From positions 1 through 64,000 of the forward strand of contig JASGMJ010000002.1 in NCBI GenBank assembly GCA_030156535.1: DNA of 64,000 bases, read 5' to 3'. This document shows positions 9,229 through 17,759 of this stretch, in pieces. Source of the stretch: Candidatus Sumerlaeota bacterium (GTDB lineage: Bacteria > Sumerlaeota > Sumerlaeia > SLMS01 > JAHLLQ01). The position numbers were made by a program, and so were the translations under genes. The notes beneath the pieces are model-generated. The model was not told where the DNA came from and did no database searches. It saw only the letters and a program-made list of their open reading frames with translations. Position 1 is the first letter of the stretch. Each line of letters opens with the position of its first letter.

Positions 9229-10015
9229 GGAGCGTGGCGCCGTTCTCGTCGATGGTGACGTACTGGCAGGGCGTGTCGGTCCAGCAGCCCGTGTTGATGT
9301 ACTCGATGCCACCGAAGTTGCGCCGATGGCTGGAGATGTGAGTGTGCCCGCACAGGACGCAGTCGGCGTCGATGTGGCGTGCATGGCGGACGGCGCGGAT
9401 GGCCTGCTTGTCGCTCAGACGCAGCCAGAGCTTGCTCTTCTTCTTCAGGTAGCGGCTGACGGTCATGCGGCGCGTGTCGCGGCGCTGGACGAGCAGGTAG
9501 AACGCGCTGGCGATTTCCGTAATCACGGGGTTGTTGTTCATGAACGTGTCGAACTGATGGCCGTGCGTCGCGAGGTACTTGCGCCCGCCGACGTGAAACG
9601 TGTATTCGTGATGCACCGACATGCCGAGCATCGCGGAGACGACCCTGAGGAACGTGGCGTCGTGGTTGCCCTCGACCCAGACGACTTCCACGTTTCGGCG
9701 GTGTCCGCTCAGCTTGTTGATATGGGAAAGGACTTTGAAGTGGCTGCGCTTCAGGCGTTTGAACTTCGTGTTGTCGAAGGCGTCGCCCAGGATGACAAGG
9801 CGGCGGAACTTCCATGACTTCAGGACGCGGAGCAGGGCATCGGCGCGGCAGACATGCGAGCCCAGGTGAAGGTCGGAGATGATCAGGGTGTCAGTGGTGC
9901 GTTTCGGTGTTCCCTTTGCTGCACGCACGGCAACGGGTGCCTGAAGGAGTTCGGGCATTGGAGCGGCGAAAGGCGTGCCGCCGTTGGTGCAGGGACGTTC
10001 GAGCAAGACCGTCAT
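9215..10015 (-). CDS. LpxH-like metallophosphoesterase (UDP-2,3-diacylglucosamine diphosphatase family)
   Basis: 266 residues with all calcineurin-type metal motifs: ISDLHLGS, LGDAFDN (GDxxD variant), GNHD, ATHGHQFD and CGHTHIS. The family (COG2908-like) includes LpxH, which hydrolyses UDP-2,3-diacylglucosamine to lipid X. However, this genome also encodes LpxI (29599-30495), which performs the same step by a different mechanism. Proteins of this subfamily beside glycosyltransferases may therefore act on another phosphodiester. The ATG at 10015 has a strong GGAGGT site 6-8 bases upstream. Confidence 0.85.
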   Translation of the reverse strand: MTVLLERPCTNGGTPFAAPMPELLQAPVAVRAAKGTPKRTTDTLIISDLHLGSHVCRADALLRVLKSWKFRRLVILGDAFDNTKFKRLKRSHFKVLSHINKLSGHRRNVEVVWVEGNHDATFLRVVSAMLGMSVHHEYTFHVGGRKYLATHGHQFDTFMNNNPVITEIASAFYLLVQRRDTRRMTVSRYLKKKSKLWLRLSDKQAIRAVRHARHIDADCVLCGHTHISSHRRNFGGIEYINTGCWTDTPCQYVTIDENGATLHEHQ

Positions 10016-10197
10016 GATGGACCTCCGGATGGGGATCGCGATTCGTTTTGACGAATCGCATGCTCTCCGGCGGCCAGCGCACGAATACCACGAAAGACGC
10101 GCAAGAGAGTTTGCGCGAACCAACAGAGAACTAACCTCGCCCTGACGCGACGAGGTCTTGCGTTAGGGTTTGCGAACGAAAGACGGGGGCGAACGAT

Positions 10198-10692
10198 CTA
10201 CTCGCCGTTCGGTTTCGTCAGGTCGCTGTCTGTGCTGGGGAGCTTGTGTTCAATGCTCTTGAGCGAATGGTTGATGACCAGTGCCATCACAGCGACGCCC
10301 ACGGCGAAGATGTAGGCGCCGAGGGCGACGGCGATGCCCGTGGCGGCGGTGAACATCACCGAGGCCGCCGTCGTCAGGTTCACCACGCGGTCGCGTTTCT
10401 CGTTCTGGATAATCATGCCCGCGCCGATGAAACTGACGCCGACGATGATCGCGTGGATCACGCGCACGGGGTCGGCGCGGAACGAATCGGCCGGCATTGT
10501 GTTCTGGAAGAATTCGGTGAACTCGATGCTGAGGAGAACGAAGATCGCCGCGCTGCCCGAGATGAACATGTGCGTGCGGAGGCCGGCGACCTTGTGGGCC
10601 TTCTCGCGCTCCCATCCGATGATGCCGCCGAGGATCACGGCAACGAGCACCTTGCCCAGAGCGATGGCCTGCAATTCGGGGGACACGGGCAT
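10198..10692 (-). CDS. MgtC/SapB family membrane protein
   Basis: 164 residues with about four transmembrane helices. Family signatures are IIGWEREKAHKVAGLRTH near residue 25 and a FIGAGMI segment in the second half. MgtC-like proteins in free-living bacteria are linked to magnesium homeostasis and F-ATPase modulation, but most members are uncharacterised. The ATG at 10692 gives the canonical N-terminus. It lies 67 bases after uppS on the same strand and may be transcribed with it. Confidence 0.88.
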   Translation of the reverse strand: MPVSPELQAIALGKVLVAVILGGIIGWEREKAHKVAGLRTHMFISGSAAIFVLLSIEFTEFFQNTMPADSFRADPVRVIHAIIVGVSFIGAGMIIQNEKRDRVVNLTTAASVMFTAATGIAVALGAYIFAVGVAVMALVINHSLKSIEHKLPSTDSDLTKPNGE

Positions 10693-10759
10693 CTCCGTGG
10701 CGGAGAGTTTGTGGCGATCGGTTTCCGCCGTTTCCTCGCAATTCGGTCTTGGGAACGGC

Positions 10760-11560
10760 CTAGCGCACGCCGCCGAAGCGGCGGTCGCGGTGCTGGTACT
10801 CGGCGATGGCTTCCAGGAAATGCACGCGGCGGAAATCGGGCCAGAGCACGGGGAGGTAGACGAATTCGGTGTAGGCGATTTGCCAGAGGAGGAAGTTGCT
10901 GACGCGCATTTCGCCGCTCGTGCGCAGCAGAAGTTCCGGGTCGCCGAGTTCGGGATGGTAGAGGTAGCTGCCAAAGCGCTCGGCCGTCATTTCTTCGGGG
11001 GACGTGCGGCCCTCGGCGGCTTCCTGCATGGCGCGGCGCACGGCGAGCACGATTTCCTGACGGCCGCCGTAGCTGAGCGCCAGGTTCAGCACGAGCCCGG
11101 TGTTCGAGGCCGTGGCCTCCATCGTGTGGGCGAGCTTGTTGCGCGCGGACTTCGGCAGGTCCTCGATCTGGCCGCTGGCGACGAGGCGGATATTGTTGTC
11201 GTTGAGCTCGGGGATTTCCTTGATGAGGAAGGTTTCGAGCAGGCTCATCAGGGCGGTGACTTCGGTCTTGGGGCGCGACCAGTTTTCCGTGGAGAAGGAG
11301 TAGAGCGTGAGGGCGTCGAGGCGGAGTTGTGCCGCGGTGCGTGTCGCGGCGCGGACGGCGTCGATGCCGGCGCGGTGGCCGTCGATGCGCTCAGGGAGCG
11401 AGCGCTGACGCGCCCACCGCCCGTTGCCGTCCATGATGACGGCAACGTGGCGGGGGAGACGTTGCAGGTCGAGGCGCTCGAAGACGGCCTGCTCGTCCGG
11501 TGTCACGGGTTCGAGCAGGCGGATGGCGGACGCGCCGGCGGTGTTCTCGCGCATACTCAT
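10760..11560 (-). CDS. uppS: isoprenyl transferase (undecaprenyl diphosphate synthase)
   Basis: 266 residues. It condenses isopentenyl diphosphate into C55 undecaprenyl diphosphate, the carrier for peptidoglycan and LPS precursors. Family motifs are VIMDGNGRWA (catalytic Asp), TLYSFSTENWSRP and the C-terminal RTSGEMRVSNFLLWQ. It sits 32 bases downstream of frr, preserving the widespread pyrH-frr-uppS order. Confidence 0.97.
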   Translation of the reverse strand: MSMRENTAGASAIRLLEPVTPDEQAVFERLDLQRLPRHVAVIMDGNGRWARQRSLPERIDGHRAGIDAVRAATRTAAQLRLDALTLYSFSTENWSRPKTEVTALMSLLETFLIKEIPELNDNNIRLVASGQIEDLPKSARNKLAHTMEATASNTGLVLNLALSYGGRQEIVLAVRRAMQEAAEGRTSPEEMTAERFGSYLYHPELGDPELLLRTSGEMRVSNFLLWQIAYTEFVYLPVLWPDFRRVHFLEAIAEYQHRDRRFGGVR

Positions 11561-11592
11561 GCGAACGGGGGGAAGGTGCGGCCGCGCCGGGC

Positions 11593-12168
11593 CTAGACCT
11601 CCATGATCTCCTTCTCTTTCTTCTTCATCTTCTCGTCGACCTTGGCGATATACTCGTCAGTCAGCTTCTGGATTCTGTCGTGTGCCTGGCGTCCGATGTC
11701 CTCGGGCACGCCGTGGTCTTTCTCCAGCCGCTTGATGTTGTCGTTGGCGTGCTTGCGGACGTGGCGGATGGCGATGCGTGCCTCTTCGGCCATTTTGTGG
11801 GCCTGCTTGACGAACTCCTTGCGGCGTTCCTCGGTCAGCGGGGGGACGGAGATGCGTATGACGACGCCGTCGTTGGAGGGATTGAAGCCCAGGTTTGCGG
11901 CAATGATAGCGCGTTCGATGGCACTGAGCTGTCCCTTGTCCCAGGGCGAGATCACGATGGTGCGGGCATCGGGCGTACTGACGTTGGCCACCTGGTTGAG
12001 GGGCATGTCGCTGCCGTAGGCGCTGACGTGCACGTTGTCGAGAGCCGAGGGCGAGGCGCGCCCGGTCCTGACCGTGCGGAAGTTGTCGTCCAGCGCCGAG
12101 AGTGCGCCTTCCATTTTGACGCCCGACTCGTCTTCAATTTGGGTAAGTTCCGATAGTCCGTCCGTCAT
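11593..12168 (-). CDS. frr: ribosome recycling factor
   Basis: 191 residues, close to the usual 185. It has the conserved core VRTGRASP, NLGFNPSNDG and PPLTEERRKEFVKQ, and a basic coiled-coil C-terminus. RRF acts with EF-G to split post-termination ribosomes. It begins 7 bases after pyrH and precedes uppS. Confidence 0.98.
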   Translation of the reverse strand: MTDGLSELTQIEDESGVKMEGALSALDDNFRTVRTGRASPSALDNVHVSAYGSDMPLNQVANVSTPDARTIVISPWDKGQLSAIERAIIAANLGFNPSNDGVVIRISVPPLTEERRKEFVKQAHKMAEEARIAIRHVRKHANDNIKRLEKDHGVPEDIGRQAHDRIQKLTDEYIAKVDEKMKKKEKEIMEV

Positions 12169-12175
12169 GGCGTTG

Positions 12176-12916
12176 TCACTCCTTGGTTACTTTGGTACCG
12201 ATGTCGCCGTCCGTGACCACGCGCAGAGTATTCCCCGCCTTCGTCAGGTCGTAAACGACAATCGGCATATCGTTGTCCCGGCACAGCGCCAGCGCGGCGG
12301 CATCCATCACCTTCAGGTTTTCGCGGATGGCGCGGTCGTAGGTGCAGTTCGGGAGAAACTTCGCATTCGGGTCCTTCTTGGGGTCGGCGGTGTAGATGCC
12401 GTCCACCTTGGTTCCCTTGAGCACGGCATCGGCATCGAGCTCGTTGGCGCGCAGGGCGGCGGCTGAGTCCGTGGTGAAGAACGGGTTGCCGGTTCCCGCG
12501 CCGAAGAGAACGACGTAGCCGCGCTCGAAGTGGCGGATGGCGCGGCGCCGGATGTAGGGCTCGGCGATGTTGGCCATGGTCAGGGCCGTCATGACGCGCG
12601 TGGGCACCTGCATGTTCTCCAGGGCGTCCTGGAGCATGAGGGCATTGATGACGGTGGCGAGCATCCCGACGTGGTCGGCCACGGCGCGCTTCATACGCGC
12701 GGCGGCTTCGCTGCTGCCTCGGAAGATGTTGCCGCCGCCGATGACGACGCCGACCTGGATTCCGGTGCGGGCGACGTCGGCGATCTCGCTGGCGATAAAC
12801 TGAACGGCTTGGGCGTCGAGGCCGAAGTCAGCCGGGCCCTTCATCATCTCCCCGCTCAGTTTCAGGATGACACGGCTGTATTGGGGCTTGCTGGCGGGAG
12901 GGGCGGATTCCGGCAT
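12176..12916 (-). CDS. pyrH: UMP kinase
   Basis: 246 residues of the amino-acid-kinase fold. Motifs are RVILKLSGE at the N-terminus, VVIGGGNIFRG, TALTM, GTGNPFFTTD and KVDGIYTADPKKDP. It makes UDP from UMP and feeds pyrimidine nucleotide and UDP-sugar synthesis. A 396-bp gap and a strong terminator separate it from tsf, so it probably has its own promoter within that gap. Confidence 0.97.
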   Translation of the reverse strand: MPESAPPASKPQYSRVILKLSGEMMKGPADFGLDAQAVQFIASEIADVARTGIQVGVVIGGGNIFRGSSEAAARMKRAVADHVGMLATVINALMLQDALENMQVPTRVMTALTMANIAEPYIRRRAIRHFERGYVVLFGAGTGNPFFTTDSAAALRANELDADAVLKGTKVDGIYTADPKKDPNAKFLPNCTYDRAIRENLKVMDAAALALCRDNDMPIVVYDLTKAGNTLRVVTDGDIGTKVTKE

Positions 12917-13075
12917 GAAAGGTTGCTCGCATTGGAGTTGGGGGATCGGCGTGCAGGCGCTTCCCGCGCGGCGTCCGGACGCCCATCGGACTGCACGCCG
13001 CCCCGGGAGACAACGAAAAAAGGGGGGACGTTCTCAAAGTCTCAAGGCACAAACCCAATCAGACACCCGGGCATG

Positions 13076-13240
13076 AGCGATGGGCGTGGCGGAGGGAAGA
13101 GCTTGCCACGGACAAGAGCCGATCAACGCGGATGCACACGGATGCTGAGATCCAGCCGCTTATCCGTGGTAGTCGGTTACGATTCGTCACCCATCGGTTT
13201 CCGAAACGCCGTAGTGCCCCTTTGGCGCCCCGTGCCTTGG
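13076..13240. repeat. degenerate intergenic repeat, copy A
   Basis: Part of the 396-bp gap between tsf and pyrH. The segment with GGAAGAGCTTGCCACG, AAGAGCCGA, GGATGCTGA and TTTCCGAAACGCCG is matched, in the same order and with similar spacing, by 50810-51000 (GGAAGAGCTTTCCACG, AAGAGCCGA, GGATGCTGA, ATTCCCGAAAAGCCG). A fragment also appears just after 45240. It has no coding potential. The remainder of the gap (12917-13075) holds nothing I can identify beyond a presumed pyrH promoter. Confidence 0.45.
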
Positions 13241-13252
13241 GAGCATCCCACG

Positions 13253-13280
13253 AAAAAGGGGCACCCGGTGGGCGCCCCTT
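13253..13280 (-). terminator. intrinsic terminator after tsf
   Basis: On the minus strand, AGGGGCGCCC-ACCG-GGTGCCCCT is followed by five T residues, 33-60 bases past the tsf stop. This is a textbook intrinsic terminator separating tsf from pyrH. Confidence 0.85.
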
Positions 13281-13312
13281 CGTGTTTCTGTCTTGTTGCT
13301 GGTCCCGGGGAC

Positions 13313-14188
13313 TCAGTTGTTTGCCGAGCCGACTTCCAGGCGCGTGAAGCCCGCGAGCGCCACGTCGCTTCCCACGGTCTTGCCGAGGTCCTTGACGACC
13401 TGGGCCACGGTCTTGTCCTGATCCATGGCGAAGGGCTGGTCGAGCAGGCAGGCCTGCTTGAAGAAGGCGCGCACCTTGCCTTCGACGATCTTGGGGATGA
13501 TGGCCTCGGGCTTGCCTTCGTTCTTGGCCTGGGTGGCGGCGATTTCCTTCTCCTCGGCCAGGGTCTTTTCGTCCACGCCGGTGGAGTCGAGGAAGCGCGG
13601 GTTGTTGGCCGCGATGTGCATGGCCACGCCCTTGAGGGTTTCGGCGACCTTGTCCTTCTTGTCGTCAGCCAGTCCCGGGGCGCTGGCGGCCACGAGCACG
13701 GCGATCTTGCCGTTGAAGTGCTTGTAGTCGACGACGAGGTCGCCCTTCTGGACGCCGTAGGCGCCGAGTTCGATCTTCTCGCCGATCTTGTGGCGCAGGT
13801 CCTCGACGATCTCGTCGACGCTCTTGCCGCTGGCCGTCTTCGTGGCCTTCAGCGCATCGATGTTTTCGGGGGTGGTGTCGAGTGCGGCCTTGAGGGTCTC
13901 GGCCACGGTGGCTTCGAAGCCTTCGTTGCGTGCGGCGAAGTCCGTTTCGCTCGTCACGTAGACGGCGACGCCGGCCTTGCCGTCGGCCGTGGTGCCGACA
14001 CCGACGAGGCCTTCGGTCGCCGCGCGGCCTTCGCGCTTGGCGCTCTTGATCGCGCCGCGCTCGCGCAGCAGCTTGATCGCCTCGTCCATGTTGCCGTTCG
14101 CCTCGGTCAGGGCGTTCTTGCAATCCATCATGCCGATGTTGGTGCGATCGCGCAGTTCCTTGACCATCGCTGCCGTGATCTCTGCCAT
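13313..14188 (-). CDS. tsf: elongation factor Ts
   Basis: 291 residues. The N-terminal UBA-like module contains the signature LRDRTNIGMMDCKNAL, and the core has TDFAARNEGF, both diagnostic of EF-Ts, the nucleotide exchange factor for EF-Tu. It follows rpsB as in most bacteria. A strong hairpin lies between them, so tsf is reached either by readthrough or from a promoter in the 88-bp gap. Confidence 0.98.
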   Translation of the reverse strand: MAEITAAMVKELRDRTNIGMMDCKNALTEANGNMDEAIKLLRERGAIKSAKREGRAATEGLVGVGTTADGKAGVAVYVTSETDFAARNEGFEATVAETLKAALDTTPENIDALKATKTASGKSVDEIVEDLRHKIGEKIELGAYGVQKGDLVVDYKHFNGKIAVLVAASAPGLADDKKDKVAETLKGVAMHIAANNPRFLDSTGVDEKTLAEEKEIAATQAKNEGKPEAIIPKIVEGKVRAFFKQACLLDQPFAMDQDKTVAQVVKDLGKTVGSDVALAGFTRLEVGSANN

Positions 14189-14241
14189 TGTTGGGTCCTT
14201 TCGCTGGTCTTGCCGGAAAAAGTATGTGGGATTGTGAAGAG

Positions 14242-14270
14242 AAAAAAAAGGCGGGGCGCCGGGCCCCGCC
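14242..14270 (-). terminator. intrinsic terminator/attenuator between rpsB and tsf
   Basis: An 8-bp perfect GC stem (GGCGGGGC/GCCCCGCC, loop 5) is followed on the minus strand by eight T residues, directly after the rpsB stop. It would reduce tsf expression relative to rpsB unless tsf has its own promoter. Confidence 0.85.
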
Positions 14271-14276
14271 CCCGAA

Positions 14277-15161
14277 TCAGCTCTGGGGAGTTGTGGAGCT
14301 TGTGTCGGCTTGCGGGGCTTCAGTCTGGCCGCCGCCCTGGTAGATCGCGAACTTCTTCTCCAGGTCCTCGGCGCTCAGCGCCACGGGCGCTTCGCCATCG
14401 TTGGCCACCGGGGGGGCATAGGCTTCGGCGCTCTCCATGGGCTCCATCTCGTTGCCGCTGCCCATCTCGCCTTCGGTCAGCACCGCGATGCCTTCCAGGC
14501 AGGAGTCGCGCATCGTCTCGCACATCAGCTTGATCGAGCGGATCGCGTCGTCGTTGCCCGGGATAACCCAGTCCACCGCGTCGGGATCGCAGTTGGTATC
14601 GACGACGGCCACGATCGGGATGTTCAGCGCCTGTGCTTCCTTGATCGCGATGGTTTCCTTCGACGGGTCGATGATGAAGAGCAGGTCGGGGAGGCCGACC
14701 ATCTTCTTGATGCCCGAAAGGTTCTTCTGCAGGGAGGCCAGTTCGCGCGAAAGAGCGGCCTGCTCCTTCTTGACGTACTGGTTGATCGCGCCGGAGTCGA
14801 ACAGCTCTTCGAGCTCGATGAGCCGGTTGACCGACTTGCGGATCGTGCCGTTGTTCGTCAGCAGCCCGCCGAGCCAGCGGTTGTTGACGTAATACATGCC
14901 GGCTTCCTCGGCGCAGTCGCGCACGATGTCCTTGGCCTGCTTCTTCGTGCCGACAAAGAGGACCTTCTTGCCCTCGGCGGCGCAGTCGCGCACGTAGCGC
15001 GAGGCGTCGCGCAGCAGGCGCAGCGTCTTCTTCAGGTCGATGATGTAGATGCCATTACGCTCGGTGTAGATGTACTGCTTCATCTTCGGGTTCCACCGGC
15101 GGCTCTGGTGGCCGAAGTGGACGCCTGCTTCGAGCAATTGCTTCATGGTGACGTTGGTCAT
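14277..15161 (-). CDS. rpsB: 30S ribosomal protein S2
   Basis: 294 residues, longer than the usual 240-260 because of an acidic, Ala/Pro/Thr-rich C-terminal tail of about 60 residues. Conserved S2 segments include [42 protein letters not shown] and [13 protein letters not shown]. The ATG at 15161 has a GGAG site 8 bases upstream and gives the normal N-terminus [18 protein letters not shown]. It is the first gene of the rpsB-tsf pair. Confidence 0.98.
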   Translation of the reverse strand: MTNVTMKQLLEAGVHFGHQSRRWNPKMKQYIYTERNGIYIIDLKKTLRLLRDASRYVRDCAAEGKKVLFVGTKKQAKDIVRDCAEEAGMYYVNNRWLGGLLTNNGTIRKSVNRLIELEELFDSGAINQYVKKEQAALSRELASLQKNLSGIKKMVGLPDLLFIIDPSKETIAIKEAQALNIPIVAVVDTNCDPDAVDWVIPGNDDAIRSIKLMCETMRDSCLEGIAVLTEGEMGSGNEMEPMESAEAYAPPVANDGEAPVALSAEDLEKKFAIYQGGGQTEAPQADTSSTTPQS

Positions 15162-15553
15162 GGGGGTACCGCTCCTTCGGGTTCGTTCCTCCGCTCTCGT
15201 CATCTGCCTGGAAGCCAATCCCACCGCAGGCCGTCACTTGCCGCACGGGGGACACCCTGGCTGGGCATCGGAAAGCGTGTGAACTCAGTGGTTTACCCCT
15301 GCCGAAGCCCTAAGGTCCCGGATTCGAGGGGCGCTCCCCGTACCCCCCACGCGCCGGGCAAGGCAAGGAGAATCCCCCGCGTGGGTGCGTCCTTGCCTCC
15401 TGCGGATTCGGTGAGCAGGCAGGAGGCAGGATGGTGACGTCCCTGCTGGACGGGGCAGGCATTAAAGCTGAAAACCGAGAACCGAAAACGGAAGACTCCT
15501 CCCCGCTCATCGTGCCGTTGACACCTTTTCCTGGCGGGAACGACACTCCTGCA
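15162..15553. other. intergenic region between divergent rpsB and lipoprotein gene
   Basis: 392 bp without a gene. It must hold the rpsB promoter, but I see no convincing -35/-10 pair. An inverted repeat (CTTGCCTCCTGC near 15400 with GCAGGAGGCAGG near 15420) and a simple repeat at about 15470-15495 (CTGAAAACCGAGAACCGAAAAC, here split by context) belong to repeat types that recur at 26.3, 37.7 and 38.2 kb. Confidence 0.4.
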
Positions 15554-17623
15554 ATGAAGAACCTGGTTCCTACGCGGCTGAGCCGCGCCTCTCGTTTGGC
15601 GGCGGGAATTTCCGTCTTCGTTCTCATGATGCTCTTGGCGGGGTGCGGTGACGACGCCCCCGCGCCCCGTGCCGCCGCTTCGCCCTCCGCGTCGGCAGAC
15701 CCCACCGCTGCGCCCGAATCGTCCCCGACGCCCGCTTCCACCGGCGAAGTTCAGTTGTACTATGATCGCATCGACAGCTCGATGGTGGAAGTCACGGGCT
15801 GGGAGAGCGCCACCCCCGCCTTCCGGGTCGTTTGGTCCTATTGGAACGACGACACCAGCCCCACCGGAATCCGGATGGTTCCCGCCAACAACGTGTACCG
15901 GCGCGACGGCGACGACATCCTCGTGGCCGCGCACTACGACGTGGACTCCTGGCACGGGGGCGGGGAAGCGGGCGTCCGCTACGCGCCGCGCGTTCTGCGG
16001 CTGCGCGAGGACGGCGAGGGCTTCGACCAGGTCTTCGACAGCCTGTTCTTTTCTGGCTGGCATTCCGAATCCAGGGCAAACACCCCCGAGGACGTCTTCG
16101 CCCTGATGGAGACGGAGCGGCCTTCCGAGGGAGAGCCGCTTCCCCACGCCTGGATGCCGATTCGCGACGAGCGCGTCCCCGCGCTCCTCGAACAACTCGC
16201 CACAGGCGATCCCGGTGCCCGTGCCGGGTTCGATGATCTCATCCGCGACCGCCCCACCGACCCGCTCGTCCTCCTGCTCGCGCTCGACAATCTTCTCGTG
16301 ACGCGTGATCCCACCCGGATGCGCACCCTGCTGGCCAACGAAGGCGCCTTCCTGCGCGACGCGGGCGACCCGTACCTCCTGCTCGCCGCCAACTACTACG
16401 ATCTCTGGCTGGAGATGGACCGCACCTCGCGGGAGGGGCGAAATCTCGCGCTGATCGAGAGGGACAACGGCGGCCTGGCCGGGCTGCTGCGCGGGCGCCG
16501 CACCTTCCCCCAGCCCGGCATGGTCCACTTCAATCTCAACCGCCCCGTGATTCTCTGGCACGGCAACTCCACCCCCAATTTCCTCGACCACCAGATCGAG
16601 GCCAGGAACGCGCAAGTCGAGTCCATCTTCCGCCTGTTCGACGGGCGGCCGGACGAGGCCTTCACCCTGCTCGAACGCACGGGCTGGCTGGGAACGATCC
16701 TCGTGGGCACCGACCTCGACCTCATCACCCACCTCATCGGTGTCGCCATTTCCTCGATCACGGTGCGCGGGTTCGAGCTTGTCCTGCTCGATGGCTGCCG
16801 CACTCCCGCCCAGATCGAGGCCCTCTGGCCGCGGTTCGACGCCCTGTATCGCGGCTATCGCGAGGCAGCGGAAAACCCACTGGTCCGCAGCCAGGGGGAA
16901 CTCAGTCCGCTGAACCGGCGCACGTCGGTTTCCCCCAACTACCTTGAGGCCCGCACGCGCCTGTACCACTCGCTCGCGCGGTATGCGACGCTGCACACCG
17001 CCACGGCGGCGCGGCACAGCTACATGAACGGCGTGCAGTTCCCCGCTGATCCCTCGCGCATAGGCACGCTGCTCCCCGGCGGCGCGGACCACGATCCGTT
17101 CGCCGCCCCCGGGGTGACGTTGCGCACGACGCGCGGCGACGACGGCGCCTTCATCGTCTACAGCGTCGGCCCCGACGAGCAGGACAACGGCGCCGCCTTC
17201 GAGTACGACCCGACGAACGGCACCATCAGCCCCGGCGACATTGCCACGCGCGTCTACGGCATTCCGCGCTACCCGTTCCCGGGGCCCGGGTTCCTTCCCC
17301 AGACGCGCGATGGCATTCTTGCCACCTTCCACCACGGCCTGCCTTCCGATCCGTTTGCCGACACGCGGGGCGCGGGCCTCGCGATCAGCGACACGCTCCC
17401 CCCCGTCATCTGGTCCTTTGGGCCCGACACCGACGAACACGAGTGGGTGCGCCGCAGCGACGTGCCCGCCAACGAAGCACCGCCGCAGGGCGTTGCCGTC
17501 TCGCGCAACGGCTCGCTCGTGCGCTATCTCGAGAACCGCCCCATCGAACCGCAATACGACCCGACCAACGGCACCATCTCGAACGGCAACCTGTACTGGC
17601 GCGTGGGCTACCGGGCGCGGTGA
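15554..17623 (+). CDS. large lipoprotein with duplicated YDPTNGT pseudopilin-type module
   Basis: 689 residues. A lipoprotein signal (FVLMMLLAGC) is followed by an Ala/Pro/Ser-rich linker. The central 400 residues are rich in Leu/Arg/Glu helices with no domain I recognise. The C-terminal quarter repeats the YDPTNGTIS-x-G-[DN] motif twice (about residues 558 and 671), flanked by PFPGPG and DPFADTRG segments. The same motif closes the pseudopilin at 884-1513, and there too a PGDPFADKG precedes it. It is therefore an exported protein whose C-terminal part was shared with pseudopilins but that lacks a pilin N-terminus. Function is unknown. The ATG at 15554 immediately precedes the signal peptide. 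Confidence 0.75.
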   Translation: MKNLVPTRLSRASRLAAGISVFVLMMLLAGCGDDAPAPRAAASPSASADPTAAPESSPTPASTGEVQLYYDRIDSSMVEVTGWESATPAFRVVWSYWNDDTSPTGIRMVPANNVYRRDGDDILVAAHYDVDSWHGGGEAGVRYAPRVLRLREDGEGFDQVFDSLFFSGWHSESRANTPEDVFALMETERPSEGEPLPHAWMPIRDERVPALLEQLATGDPGARAGFDDLIRDRPTDPLVLLLALDNLLVTRDPTRMRTLLANEGAFLRDAGDPYLLLAANYYDLWLEMDRTSREGRNLALIERDNGGLAGLLRGRRTFPQPGMVHFNLNRPVILWHGNSTPNFLDHQIEARNAQVESIFRLFDGRPDEAFTLLERTGWLGTILVGTDLDLITHLIGVAISSITVRGFELVLLDGCRTPAQIEALWPRFDALYRGYREAAENPLVRSQGELSPLNRRTSVSPNYLEARTRLYHSLARYATLHTATAARHSYMNGVQFPADPSRIGTLLPGGADHDPFAAPGVTLRTTRGDDGAFIVYSVGPDEQDNGAAFEYDPTNGTISPGDIATRVYGIPRYPFPGPGFLPQTRDGILATFHHGLPSDPFADTRGAGLAISDTLPPVIWSFGPDTDEHEWVRRSDVPANEAPPQGVAVSRNGSLVRYLENRPIEPQYDPTNGTISNGNLYWRVGYRAR

Positions 17624-17759
17624 GGGGGTGAGTTTTCAGTTCTCTGTTCTGTTCCCGGCTTGCCCGGTGGCGCGCGGCTGCGTCCTATTGAAGGTGGCCC
17701 GGCAGAGAAGATTCCCCGGAATGGGAAACCGGACAAGGTGGGCTCGGTGGAGGGAAATC

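Noticed and set aside
15293-17554. 753-codon minus-strand open frame opposite the lipoprotein gene
   Set aside because: Low-complexity Val/Gly/Arg/Glu composition and no motifs; the plus-strand gene has a lipobox and repeated motifs.
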